From contig SLJD01000433.1 in the NCBI GenBank assembly GCA_007135295.1, positions 1 to 5,878 of the forward strand: 5,878 bases of DNA, written 5' to 3'. Origin of the DNA: Phycisphaerales bacterium (GTDB lineage: Bacteria; Planctomycetota; Phycisphaerae; Phycisphaerales; SM1A02). The position numbers and the translations under genes were made by a program. A model generated the notes under the pieces. The model saw only the letters and a list, made by a program, of their open reading frames with translations. It had not been told where the DNA came from and searched no databases. This document shows positions 1 to 5,878 of the stretch, piece after piece; position 1 is the first letter of the stretch; each line of letters opens with the position of its first letter.

Positions 1-1159
1 CCCAGGCCGAGGGAAAGTCGATCAGGATGCGCTGTACCGCCTCTATCAGAATCAGCGTGATGACGATGAGACGCCGGTCTGCGTCCGCTTCAAACTTCAG
101 CGTGATCTGAACAAGCGGCTCGACCGGTACCTTGTCGACCGTATCCCGTTCCTCAGTCGAACTTCACTCCAGCATTTGATTCGCGAGGAAGCCGTCCTTG
201 TCAATGGCCGATTGCCAAAGGCGTCAACGAAACTCCGGCTTGGCGATGAGGTCATTGCTGTGCTGCCCCCGCCGCCGAGCAAGGAGATCCCGGCGGAGCC
301 AATCCCCCTCGACATCATGTATGAGGACAACGACATCATCGTGCTCAACAAACGCGAAGACATCATCGTGCATCCCGCGCGGGGCAACCTTTCGGGGACG
401 ATGATCAATGCTCTCGCGTATCACTTCCAGAGGCGGGGCGACGGCTCACTTTCCAGCATCGGTGAGGAGTTCGCCCGCCCCGGCATCGTCCACCGCCTCG
501 ACCGCCACACCACCGGGGCCATGGTCGTCGCCAAGACCGATACGGCCCACTGGCGGCTCGGTAACCAGTTCCATGACCGCCAGACCGACAAACGCTACCT
601 CGCACTTGTTCACGGCCGCATCGACCCCCCCGCTGACACGATCGACCTGCCGCTCGGCAAGCATCCGACGGTCCGAGAGAAATACGCCGTCCGCTGGGAT
701 GAAACCGGCAAGGAAGCGGTAACCATCTACCACGTGCGGGAACTGTATGACGACTACTCGCTTGTTGAGCTCGACCTGAGAACAGGCCGGACGCACCAGA
801 TCAGGGTTCATCTCTCGCACCTCGGCCACCCGATCGTCGGCGACGACATGTACGGGGGTCGGCACCTGTCTGTCGGAGACATTGCCGGTCCGGCCGGCAC
901 AATGAACCAATCGCCGCGCGACCCGCTGGTCACACGCCAGGCCTTGCATGCGACCACACTTGCCTTCAAACACCCCGCGACCCATGAACCGGTCCGGTTC
1001 GTCGCGCCGCTTCGTCCCGACATGCTTCAACTCCTCCGGATGCTCCGGACGTGGCGGGATCCGCAACCGGTTCAGACTCCCGGCGCCACCATCGACCTTG
1101 AAGACGTGCTTGCGTCATGTCAAACCGCGCCGGATACGCCATCATTGGATGTGACTTAA
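1..1159 (+). CDS. rluD: RluD-type 23S rRNA pseudouridine synthase (S4 + RluA catalytic domain), 5' partial
   Basis: This enzyme isomerises specific uridines to pseudouridine in rRNA; RluD targets helix 69 of 23S rRNA. The frame is open from base 2, giving 385 visible residues, and no in-frame ATG or GTG precedes the S4 domain, so the start lies left of the window. Counting from the first whole codon, an S4 RNA-binding domain spans about residues 38-84 (KRLDRYLVD, VLVNGR). The RluA-type catalytic domain follows, with VHPARGN near 123, HRLDRHTTG at 164-172 whose Asp167 (codon 500-502) is the expected catalytic aspartate, RTGRTHQIRVHL at 260-271, then GDDMYGG. The KHPTVREKYAV and GKEAVTIY segments resemble RluD more than RluC. 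Compared with E. coli RluD it has a longer N-terminus and about 35 extra C-terminal residues without a recognised domain. It converges on mraY and belongs to a different transcript. The family is clear; exact RluD orthology and target uridines are inferred. Confidence 0.93.
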   Translation, partial: PGRGKVDQDALYRLYQNQRDDDETPVCVRFKLQRDLNKRLDRYLVDRIPFLSRTSLQHLIREEAVLVNGRLPKASTKLRLGDEVIAVLPPPPSKEIPAEPIPLDIMYEDNDIIVLNKREDIIVHPARGNLSGTMINALAYHFQRRGDGSLSSIGEEFARPGIVHRLDRHTTGAMVVAKTDTAHWRLGNQFHDRQTDKRYLALVHGRIDPPADTIDLPLGKHPTVREKYAVRWDETGKEAVTIYHVRELYDDYSLVELDLRTGRTHQIRVHLSHLGHPIVGDDMYGGRHLSVGDIAGPAGTMNQSPRDPLVTRQALHATTLAFKHPATHEPVRFVAPLRPDMLQLLRMLRTWRDPQPVQTPGATIDLEDVLASCQTAPDTPSLDVT

Positions 1160-1178
1160 CGGAGCGCCCTTCGCCGTT
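1158..1178. terminator. Small hairpin in the convergent rluD-like/mraY gap, possible weak bidirectional terminator
   Basis: AACGG at 1158-1162 is the reverse complement of CCGTT at 1174-1178. An alternative pairing is AACG plus GCG with CGC plus CGTT around a CCCTT loop, leaving a 2-nt bulge. The hairpin starts inside the rluD-like stop codon and lies in the 27-bp gap between two convergent genes, where a shared terminator would be expected. No real T-run follows on either strand (only TTT on plus and TT on minus), so intrinsic termination is doubtful. The location is the main argument. Confidence 0.25.
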
Positions 1179-1186
1179 TGAAATCA

Positions 1187-2350
1187 TCATCGAAGCTTGA
1201 TCGATACCAGCGCGATCATCGCGAAGATCACGGCCAGCAGCCAGAACCTTGTGACCACCTGCTGCTCCGACCATCCCCCTAGGTGAAAGTGATGGTGAAT
1301 CGGCGAACAGCGGAAGACGCGCCGCCCACCGGTCGCCTTGAAATAGCCGACCTGTATCATCACGCTCGCCATCTCGGCAAAGAAGATCGCCCCGATCACG
1401 AGCAGAAGAACTTCCTGGCGGACCGCCACGGCGATGTACGCCAGCAAGCCGCCGAGCGGAAGCGATCCGGTGTCTCCCATGAACACTTGGGCCGGCGCAC
1501 AGTTGAACCACAGGAACCCGAGACACGCTCCCGCCATCGCTCCGGTGACAATCATGAGCTCGCCGCTGCCTTTCACGTATGGAAACAGCAGGTGCTGAGC
1601 GATATCCGGCTGGCCCGCGATAAAACACAGCGCCATCATCGCGAACGCCGCAACAACCATGGTCCCGCCAGCCAGTCCGTCCATGCCATCTGTCAGATTG
1701 ACCGCGTTGGACGTCCCGGCAATGAGCAACGTCGCCAGCAGCGTGAAACTCAGCGCTCCCAGCACGATGACGCCGGGCTCAAGCGTGGTGGTCTGCGGTT
1801 CATAAGTACGCTGAAACGGCAGATTCAGTACATGTGCCGCCTCATCGCCAAGGCCATGGCGGTACACGAAGAAGCCTGCGACCATGCCGATCCCGAGTTG
1901 GAACAGCAATTTCTCCCAGGCATACAGCCCTTCCCGCGACCCCGGATTGCGGCGAGCCGATGTCAGCTTCAGCCAGTCATCTGCCCCCCCCAGCCCCGCC
2001 AATACGAGAAGAACCGCCAGCGCAATATGCACATACCCGTTGCGCAAATCCGCCAGCAGCAGCATGGTGACCAGAATCGCTCCGCAGATCAGAATCCCAC
2101 CCATGGTCGGCGTCGCCGCCTTCCGGGCCATCAGTTCATTGAGGTCTGAATGGTAGAACTCCGGCGCGTCACCAATCTTCTGCTTGATCAACCACCGGAT
2201 CGTCCTGTTTCCTGCCAGCAGCACAAGCACGAAACTAAGCAGTACTGCGATGAAAGCACGGAATTCCAACTGATAGAGCACCTGGACAAGCCGGTATAGC
2301 CCCAGATCGTCAAGCACTCCGTGGTATTCCTGAAGCAGGTTATAGAGCAT
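1187..2350 (-). CDS. mraY: Phospho-N-acetylmuramoyl-pentapeptide-transferase (MraY)
   Basis: MraY is an integral inner-membrane, Mg2+-dependent enzyme that transfers phospho-MurNAc-pentapeptide from the UDP precursor to undecaprenyl phosphate, making lipid I and UMP. The protein is 387 aa, slightly longer than the usual 360 or so, and mostly hydrophobic with about ten likely membrane segments. All family signatures are present: ATPTMGG at 79-85, GGADDWLK at 121-128 (Asp124-Asp125), NLTDGMDGLAGG at 218-229 (Asp221, Asp224), VFMGDTGSLPLGG at 289-301 (Asp293), and SPIHHHFHLGGW at 349-360 with the HHH motif at 352-354. The cytoplasmic loop after the DD motif is about five residues longer than in E. 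coli and basic (SARRNPGSREGL). The ATG at 2350 follows murF by 32 bp and has no convincing Shine-Dalgarno sequence. It is probably expressed from the same transcript as murE-murF, whose product is its substrate. Identification is secure. Confidence 0.98.
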   Translation of the reverse strand: MLYNLLQEYHGVLDDLGLYRLVQVLYQLEFRAFIAVLLSFVLVLLAGNRTIRWLIKQKIGDAPEFYHSDLNELMARKAATPTMGGILICGAILVTMLLLADLRNGYVHIALAVLLVLAGLGGADDWLKLTSARRNPGSREGLYAWEKLLFQLGIGMVAGFFVYRHGLGDEAAHVLNLPFQRTYEPQTTTLEPGVIVLGALSFTLLATLLIAGTSNAVNLTDGMDGLAGGTMVVAAFAMMALCFIAGQPDIAQHLLFPYVKGSGELMIVTGAMAGACLGFLWFNCAPAQVFMGDTGSLPLGGLLAYIAVAVRQEVLLLVIGAIFFAEMASVMIQVGYFKATGGRRVFRCSPIHHHFHLGGWSEQQVVTRFWLLAVIFAMIALVSIKLR

Positions 2351-2382
2351 GATACGGGCAGCTTGAATACTTCATGAATGCT

Positions 2383-3876
2383 TTACGCATGTTGGTGACC
2401 GGACGTATCCGCCATTCCAGCGGACGGCTCAGGCGATGAACCCGTCGTCTCAGCGGGCGTGGACGATCGATCGCCGACCGCATCAATTAAACGCTCCAGT
2501 TCCATACCGCGTGACGCCTTGAGCAGCACCACGTCTCCGGGAGAAAAGTCGGCGACCATCTCAGCTGCGACCCGGTCCGTCAGGTGAGCGACTGTCCGGA
2601 TTGATTCCGCGGGCCAGCGTCCCGCAAGCTCGTCAGCAATCAATCCGGCAAGCGGTCCGACCAGTACGACCTCATCGACGGCTCGGCGCTGCCGCATGGA
2701 ATCAAGATCGACCGCCAGCTCGCGATGCAAGCCCTCGGCAGCCGGACCGAGTTCAAGCATGTCACCAAGCACAATGATCCGACGTCCCTCCGCTTCAGAA
2801 GCAGATGCAACTTCCTCAAATGCGGCAAGGCAGGCCCTCATTGACTCAGGATTCGCGTTGTAGGCGTCATTGAAATACACCACTTCACCCGCCACGCTTC
2901 GACTCAACCGCATGGCAGGCGCCTGCACTGCGCTCAGTTGCCGGCTGATCTTCTCATCACGCAAGCCGAATCGGCGAGCAACAGCGATCGCGGCCAGCGC
3001 GTTCTGCGCGTTGTGCGATCCGGGCAGACCAAGCCGGAACGTCTGCCGGCCATTAACGGTTAGCCACCATCCTTCAGCGTCGCGCCCTCGCCCGGTCAGC
3101 CGAAGATCGGCATCGTCGCTTTCACCGAACAGGACGATCGCATCGGCAAGTCTGAGATAGGCACGGAGTTCAGGCGCGTCCGCAGTAACTATGGCGAGGC
3201 CCTGATGATCGAGGTGTGCGACCAGCGCCGCCTTTTCCTTCGCGATCGCTTCAACCGTTCCGAAATGTTCGAGGTGCGCGCGGCCAATCATGGTGATAAC
3301 CGCGATGTCCGGTTCAGCGATGGCGCTCAGCCGGCCGATTTCACCAGATGAACTTGTTCCGACCTCGAGGACGACGTACTGATCGCCCGGCTGGACGGAG
3401 AGCAGCGTCAACGGAACGCCAATATCGTTGTTGAACGATCGCGGCGCCGCCCGGCCACGAAATGAGGTGCCGAGCACGTGATGAATCATCTCCTTGGTGG
3501 TCGTCTTACCGCATGACCCCGTCACCGCAATGACCCGTGTCATGGTCCACGTGCGGCGATAAGCGGATGCCAGCCGGCCGAGTGCCTGCCGCGTGTCATC
3601 GACCTGGATCACGGCAACATCTTCCGGCAACTCCTCATCCATTTGGCCCCGGGACAATTCCTGATCAACTACGAGAAGGCGTGCTCCGCAACGCACCGCA
3701 TCGGCAAGAAACGCATGCCCATCGTACCGCTCCCCACGGATGGCGACATACGCCTTGCCGTCCAACGGCTGGCGCGTGTCGATGCCGATCCCCTCGACCG
3801 TGACCGCCCCGGCCGGCCGTTGTAGGAACTGCCCGCCGCAGGCCGCTCTCAAGCGATGCAACTCGAAGAACGTCAT
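2383..3876 (-). CDS. murF: UDP-N-acetylmuramoyl-tripeptide--D-alanyl-D-alanine ligase (MurF)
   Basis: MurF is a cytoplasmic Mur ligase that uses ATP to add D-Ala-D-Ala to UDP-MurNAc-tripeptide, giving the pentapeptide used by MraY. The chosen ATG at 3876 overlaps the murE stop as ATGA and has GGAG five bases upstream, giving 497 aa. A GTG at 3894 would add six residues (MAGGVS) and is less likely. In order: N-terminal UDP-substrate domain (about 1-110), ATP-binding P-loop TGSCGKTTT at 119-127, FNNDIGVPLTLL from 148, EVGTSSSGEIG at 171-181, AHLEHFG at 200-206, GSHNAQNALAA at 286-296, NDAYNANPESM at 336-346, LGDMLELG at 370-377 and LKASRGMELE at 452-461. NNDIGVP, YNAN and LGDMLELG separate MurF from MurC, MurD and MurE. 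About 30 residues after the core (468-497) form a Ser/Pro/Thr/Gly-rich, probably disordered tail ending HQHA. Translational coupling to murE is likely. Confidence 0.97.
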   Translation of the reverse strand: MTFFELHRLRAACGGQFLQRPAGAVTVEGIGIDTRQPLDGKAYVAIRGERYDGHAFLADAVRCGARLLVVDQELSRGQMDEELPEDVAVIQVDDTRQALGRLASAYRRTWTMTRVIAVTGSCGKTTTKEMIHHVLGTSFRGRAAPRSFNNDIGVPLTLLSVQPGDQYVVLEVGTSSSGEIGRLSAIAEPDIAVITMIGRAHLEHFGTVEAIAKEKAALVAHLDHQGLAIVTADAPELRAYLRLADAIVLFGESDDADLRLTGRGRDAEGWWLTVNGRQTFRLGLPGSHNAQNALAAIAVARRFGLRDEKISRQLSAVQAPAMRLSRSVAGEVVYFNDAYNANPESMRACLAAFEEVASASEAEGRRIIVLGDMLELGPAAEGLHRELAVDLDSMRQRRAVDEVVLVGPLAGLIADELAGRWPAESIRTVAHLTDRVAAEMVADFSPGDVVLLKASRGMELERLIDAVGDRSSTPAETTGSSPEPSAGMADTSGHQHA

Positions 3877-5384
3877 GCTGACTCCGCCTGCCACCGGTGT
3901 ACATCGATGGCCTCGCGTGCCACCTGTCGATCATCAAATGCGACAGTCCGCCCGCTGATGAGTTGGTAAGGTTCGTGCCCCTTGCCGGCAATGACAAGTA
4001 CATCGCCGACTTCGGCGTTCGCAACCGCTGCAGCAATGGCCTGTCGACGATTCTCCTCGCACATCACGTCCTTCAATCGCTCCTTTGGCACGCCGGCAAC
4101 AACCTGCTCAATGATCCGTGCGGGTGGCTCGTTTCGCGGATTATCCGAAGTAATGGTCGCCTGATCAGCCCATCGCATCACCGCGCGAGCCATGCGTGGC
4201 CGCTTGTCACAATCACGATCACCTCCGCAACCGAACACCACATGCAATCGCCCGCCATCGGGCACAATCGGCCGAACCGCCGCCAACGCCTTGTCCAGCG
4301 CATCATCCGTGTGGGCGTAATCCACCAGCACCGTGAACGGGTGGCCCGGTGGCGTCACGGTCTCCAGCCGCCCTGCCGGCGATGTGCATCGCTCCAGTGC
4401 CGCGGAAATGTCGCGACTCTCAGCACCGCAGTAGCGCGCCACCGCCGCGGCCTGCAATGCATTCATCGCGTTGTGCTCACCAAGCAAAGGAAGGCGGATT
4501 TCCGCGTGGCCCCGATCGTCGCGCAATTCCAGATCAAGACCGCCCAGGTGCTTGCCGAGCACACGGCTGTTCCAGTCGCCATGCCCCTTCAGCGAACAGT
4601 TCGCCACTTCCGCCCGGCATCCCACTGTCATGATTGATGAAGCCGGATCGTCAACATTTACCACCGCCAGCCCGGACGGGGGAAGGATGGCGAACAGCCG
4701 GGCCTTCGTGGCTGCGTACACCGACATCGACTCATGATAATCGAGATGGTCACCGCTAAGGTTCGTGAACACCCCCACATCAAAGGCCAACGCGCTGACG
4801 CGATCCTGCGTAAGGGCGTGGCTGGAGACTTCCATCACACACGCGTCGCATCCCCGATCAACCATGCGGCGAAGGATCGCACTGAGATCATGCGCCGGCG
4901 GGGTAGTCAACTCGGACGGCGTCGATTCCACCGTGTCGTCAATCTCAATCGTCCCGATCAATCCGCATCGGCGGCCGGTCGCGGCAAGCAACTCACGAGT
5001 CATGTGGGCAACGGTCGATTTGCCGTTCGTCCCCGTCACGCCGATCAGCGTCAATTGCTCACTCGGTCGGCCATTCAGCCGCTCAGCGATTGTTGCCGCA
5101 ACAGCCGGTACATCCCCGATGGACTCGCAACGCAACACTGCCGGCCCGTCTGGAACCGTGACGGACGCATCCGTCAGAACAGCCGAGGCTCCGGCTGCCA
5201 CGGCATCGCCGATGAATCGTCGCCCATCCGACCGCGTGCCGACGCGTGCAATGAAGAGATCGCCGGGCTGCACCCGCTTCGAGTTCTCGCTGATCCCACT
5301 GACCATCATGCCACCGCCAGAGGCGAGCGCGATCGGAAGCCCGTCAATCAATTCCGCAACTGGTCGTCGTACAGAATGAGCCAT
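3873..5384 (-). CDS. murE: UDP-N-acetylmuramoyl-L-alanyl-D-glutamate--2,6-diaminopimelate ligase (MurE)
   Basis: MurE is the cytoplasmic ATP-dependent ligase that adds the third stem-peptide residue to UDP-MurNAc-L-Ala-D-Glu. Starting at the ATG at 5384 it is 503 aa. The N-terminal UDP-binding domain (about 1-105) contains SENSKRVQPGDLFIA. The central ATPase domain has VTGTNGKST at 116-124, TTPP at 160-163, MEVSSHAL at 184-191, NLSGDHLDYH at 208-217 and ATKARLF, whose Lys227 matches the carbamylated lysine of the family. LGEHNAMNAL lies at 301-310. The C-terminal domain has VDYAHTDDAL at 354-363, FGCGGDRD at 384-391, DNPR at 414-417 and GKGHEPYQ at 467-474. DNPR is the meso-diaminopimelate signature, which argues against a lysine-adding enzyme. 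The usual VDYAHTPDAL proline is Asp here. An upstream GTG at 5438 would add 18 residues without family support. The stop overlaps the murF start by 4 bp. Confidence 0.97.
   Translation of the reverse strand: MAHSVRRPVAELIDGLPIALASGGGMMVSGISENSKRVQPGDLFIARVGTRSDGRRFIGDAVAAGASAVLTDASVTVPDGPAVLRCESIGDVPAVAATIAERLNGRPSEQLTLIGVTGTNGKSTVAHMTRELLAATGRRCGLIGTIEIDDTVESTPSELTTPPAHDLSAILRRMVDRGCDACVMEVSSHALTQDRVSALAFDVGVFTNLSGDHLDYHESMSVYAATKARLFAILPPSGLAVVNVDDPASSIMTVGCRAEVANCSLKGHGDWNSRVLGKHLGGLDLELRDDRGHAEIRLPLLGEHNAMNALQAAAVARYCGAESRDISAALERCTSPAGRLETVTPPGHPFTVLVDYAHTDDALDKALAAVRPIVPDGGRLHVVFGCGGDRDCDKRPRMARAVMRWADQATITSDNPRNEPPARIIEQVVAGVPKERLKDVMCEENRRQAIAAAVANAEVGDVLVIAGKGHEPYQLISGRTVAFDDRQVAREAIDVHRWQAESA
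3882..3885 (-). promoter_or_regulatory. Shine-Dalgarno sequence of murF (decides the start)
   Basis: GGAG on the minus strand, five bases before the ATG at 3876 and inside the last codons of murE. It supports the ATG that overlaps the murE stop over the GTG at 3894. The spacing is ordinary and the motif is short, so it is suggestive rather than proof. Confidence 0.55.
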
Positions 5385-5390
5385 GGTGAA

Positions 5391-5394
5391 CCCT
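5391..5394 (-). promoter_or_regulatory. Probable Shine-Dalgarno sequence of murE
   Basis: AGGG on the minus strand, six bases before the ATG at 5384. It supports that start over the GTG at 5438. The match is only four bases. Confidence 0.4.
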
Positions 5395-5459
5395 AAGAGG
5401 ATACATCGGCCTGCCGCTGCCGACACGGTCAAAAACACCGGCTCGAACCAACGTCCCGG

Positions 5460-5878
5460 CTACGGCAGAATGAGCATCGCGTCTCCGTAGCTGTAGAAGC
5501 GATAGCGACGCTCGATCGCCTCGCGATACAGCGCATGGAGGCGTTCGAGCCCGACCATCGCCGCCACCAGCGCGAGCAGGGTCGAACGGGGGAGATGAAA
5601 ATTTGTCAGCAGACCGTGGACATGACGAAAGTGGTAAGGCGGAGCGATGAGCAGGTCAGTCCGGCCGACGAGATCTCCGGTCGGCGATGCATTCGTGAGT
5701 TGCTCGGTGCTGACCGACTCAAGCACCCGCACCGCTGTGGTGCCTACCGCTACCAGCCGTCCGGTAGGGCCCGGCGGGTCGGCCGCCAAACGTCGAGCGA
5801 TACTGGGAATGGCCTGCATGGGCACTCGGAACGATTCCTCGTGCATCCCATGCTGGTCGAGGCGGTCAGCCGTCACGG
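5460..5878 (-). CDS. queA: S-adenosylmethionine:tRNA ribosyltransferase-isomerase (QueA), C-terminal part; 5' end outside the window
   Basis: QueA transfers and isomerises the ribosyl moiety of SAM onto 7-aminomethyl-7-deazaguanine at tRNA position 34, making epoxyqueuosine, the second-last step of queuosine synthesis. Only the last 138-139 residues are visible, of roughly 350 in the family. The GTG at 5876 is an internal valine codon, not a start, because the frame runs off the window edge in the middle of conserved sequence. Recognisable motifs, counted from that codon, are MHEESFRVP (11-19), AVGTTAVRVLES (43-54), GRTDLLIAPPYHF (71-83), LLTNFHLPRSTLLALV (89-104) and YRFYSYGDAMLIL (125-137), where the protein ends as QueA does. 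It lies 75 bp upstream of murE on the same strand and could share its transcript. PG to PP and VDAL to VHGL changes near the TNFHLP motif are noted separately. Identification is secure. Confidence 0.96.
   Translation of the reverse strand, partial: VTADRLDQHGMHEESFRVPMQAIPSIARRLAADPPGPTGRLVAVGTTAVRVLESVSTEQLTNASPTGDLVGRTDLLIAPPYHFRHVHGLLTNFHLPRSTLLALVAAMVGLERLHALYREAIERRYRFYSYGDAMLILP

Noticed and set aside
176..178. TTG at 176 as the start of the rluD-like gene
   Set aside because: It falls inside the S4 domain; the conserved KRLDRYLVD segment lies upstream in the same open frame, so this is an internal leucine codon.
332..371. A 13-bp direct repeat (GACATCATCGTGC) at 332-344 and 359-371, encoding DIIV twice
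   Set aside because: Both copies fall in the normal DDIIVxNKxxxxxVHP segment of the pseudouridine synthase family, so shared codons for similar motifs explain it better than a duplication.
966..1628. A 220-codon minus-strand frame across the rluD-like and mraY 3' ends
   Set aside because: It overlaps mraY in another frame and runs antisense to the rluD-like gene, and has no family similarity.
1283..2149. A 288-codon open frame on the plus strand opposite mraY
   Set aside because: It is rich in Arg, Gln and His with no family motif and lies wholly antisense to a clearly real mraY. GC-rich codon use in the true gene readily leaves the opposite strand open.
4734..5396. Two overlapping plus-strand open frames of more than 200 codons opposite murE
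   Set aside because: Both are antisense to conserved murE motifs, show no recognisable domain and have compositions typical of shadow frames.
5406..5423. Inverted repeat TCGGC/GCCGA with an 8-nt loop in the murE leader
   Set aside because: The stem is only 5 bp in GC-rich sequence, no T-run follows, and no known leader element is recognisable.
5396..5435. TTGACC followed by TATCCT on the minus strand as a murE promoter
   Set aside because: The hexamers are about 23 bp apart, well outside the usual 16-18 bp, and the -10 match is poor.
5440..5460. GGTTCGAGCC on the minus strand, resembling a tRNA T-arm
   Set aside because: The flanking bases do not form a 5-bp T stem, there is no acceptor or anticodon arm, and the stretch abuts the queA stop codon.

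Overview
The window is GC-rich, gene-dense bacterial chromosome with five protein-coding genes and almost no spare DNA. It looks like ordinary housekeeping sequence. I see no mobile element, CRISPR array, rRNA or tRNA gene, and no candidate for a new system. The organism makes a Gram-negative-type peptidoglycan: MurE carries the DNPR signature of meso-diaminopimelate-adding enzymes. High GC, weak or absent Shine-Dalgarno sequences and the divergence of MraY and MurE from proteobacterial versions suggest a Planctomycetota-like (perhaps Phycisphaerae) or related lineage. That placement is a low-confidence impression from recalled motifs, not a phylogeny.

Layout. On the plus strand, the left end holds an RluD-type 23S rRNA pseudouridine synthase whose 5' end lies outside the window (1-1159). 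The rest is one minus-strand block read from right to left: the C-terminal part of queA (5460-5878, 5' end outside the window), murE (3873-5384), murF (2383-3876) and mraY (1187-2350). The rluD-like gene and mraY converge across a 27-bp gap that contains a small hairpin.

The three central genes catalyse consecutive steps of peptidoglycan precursor synthesis. MurE adds the third stem residue (meso-DAP) to UDP-MurNAc-dipeptide. MurF adds D-Ala-D-Ala to give UDP-MurNAc-pentapeptide. MraY transfers the phospho-MurNAc-pentapeptide to undecaprenyl phosphate at the membrane, forming lipid I. murE and murF overlap by 4 bp (ATGA) and murF and mraY are 32 bp apart, so co-transcription is likely. This is a core piece of the dcw (division and cell wall) cluster, but the usual flanking genes (ftsL/ftsI upstream, murD/ftsW downstream) are absent. 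Two RNA-modification genes, queA (queuosine in tRNA) and the rluD homologue, sit there instead.

Two starts were moved from the longest reading frame. murE and murF both have an upstream in-frame GTG, but the downstream ATGs at 5384 and 3876 have better-placed Shine-Dalgarno-like sequences and better family fit. The rluD-like frame is open through the left window edge and encodes an S4 domain upstream of any internal start.
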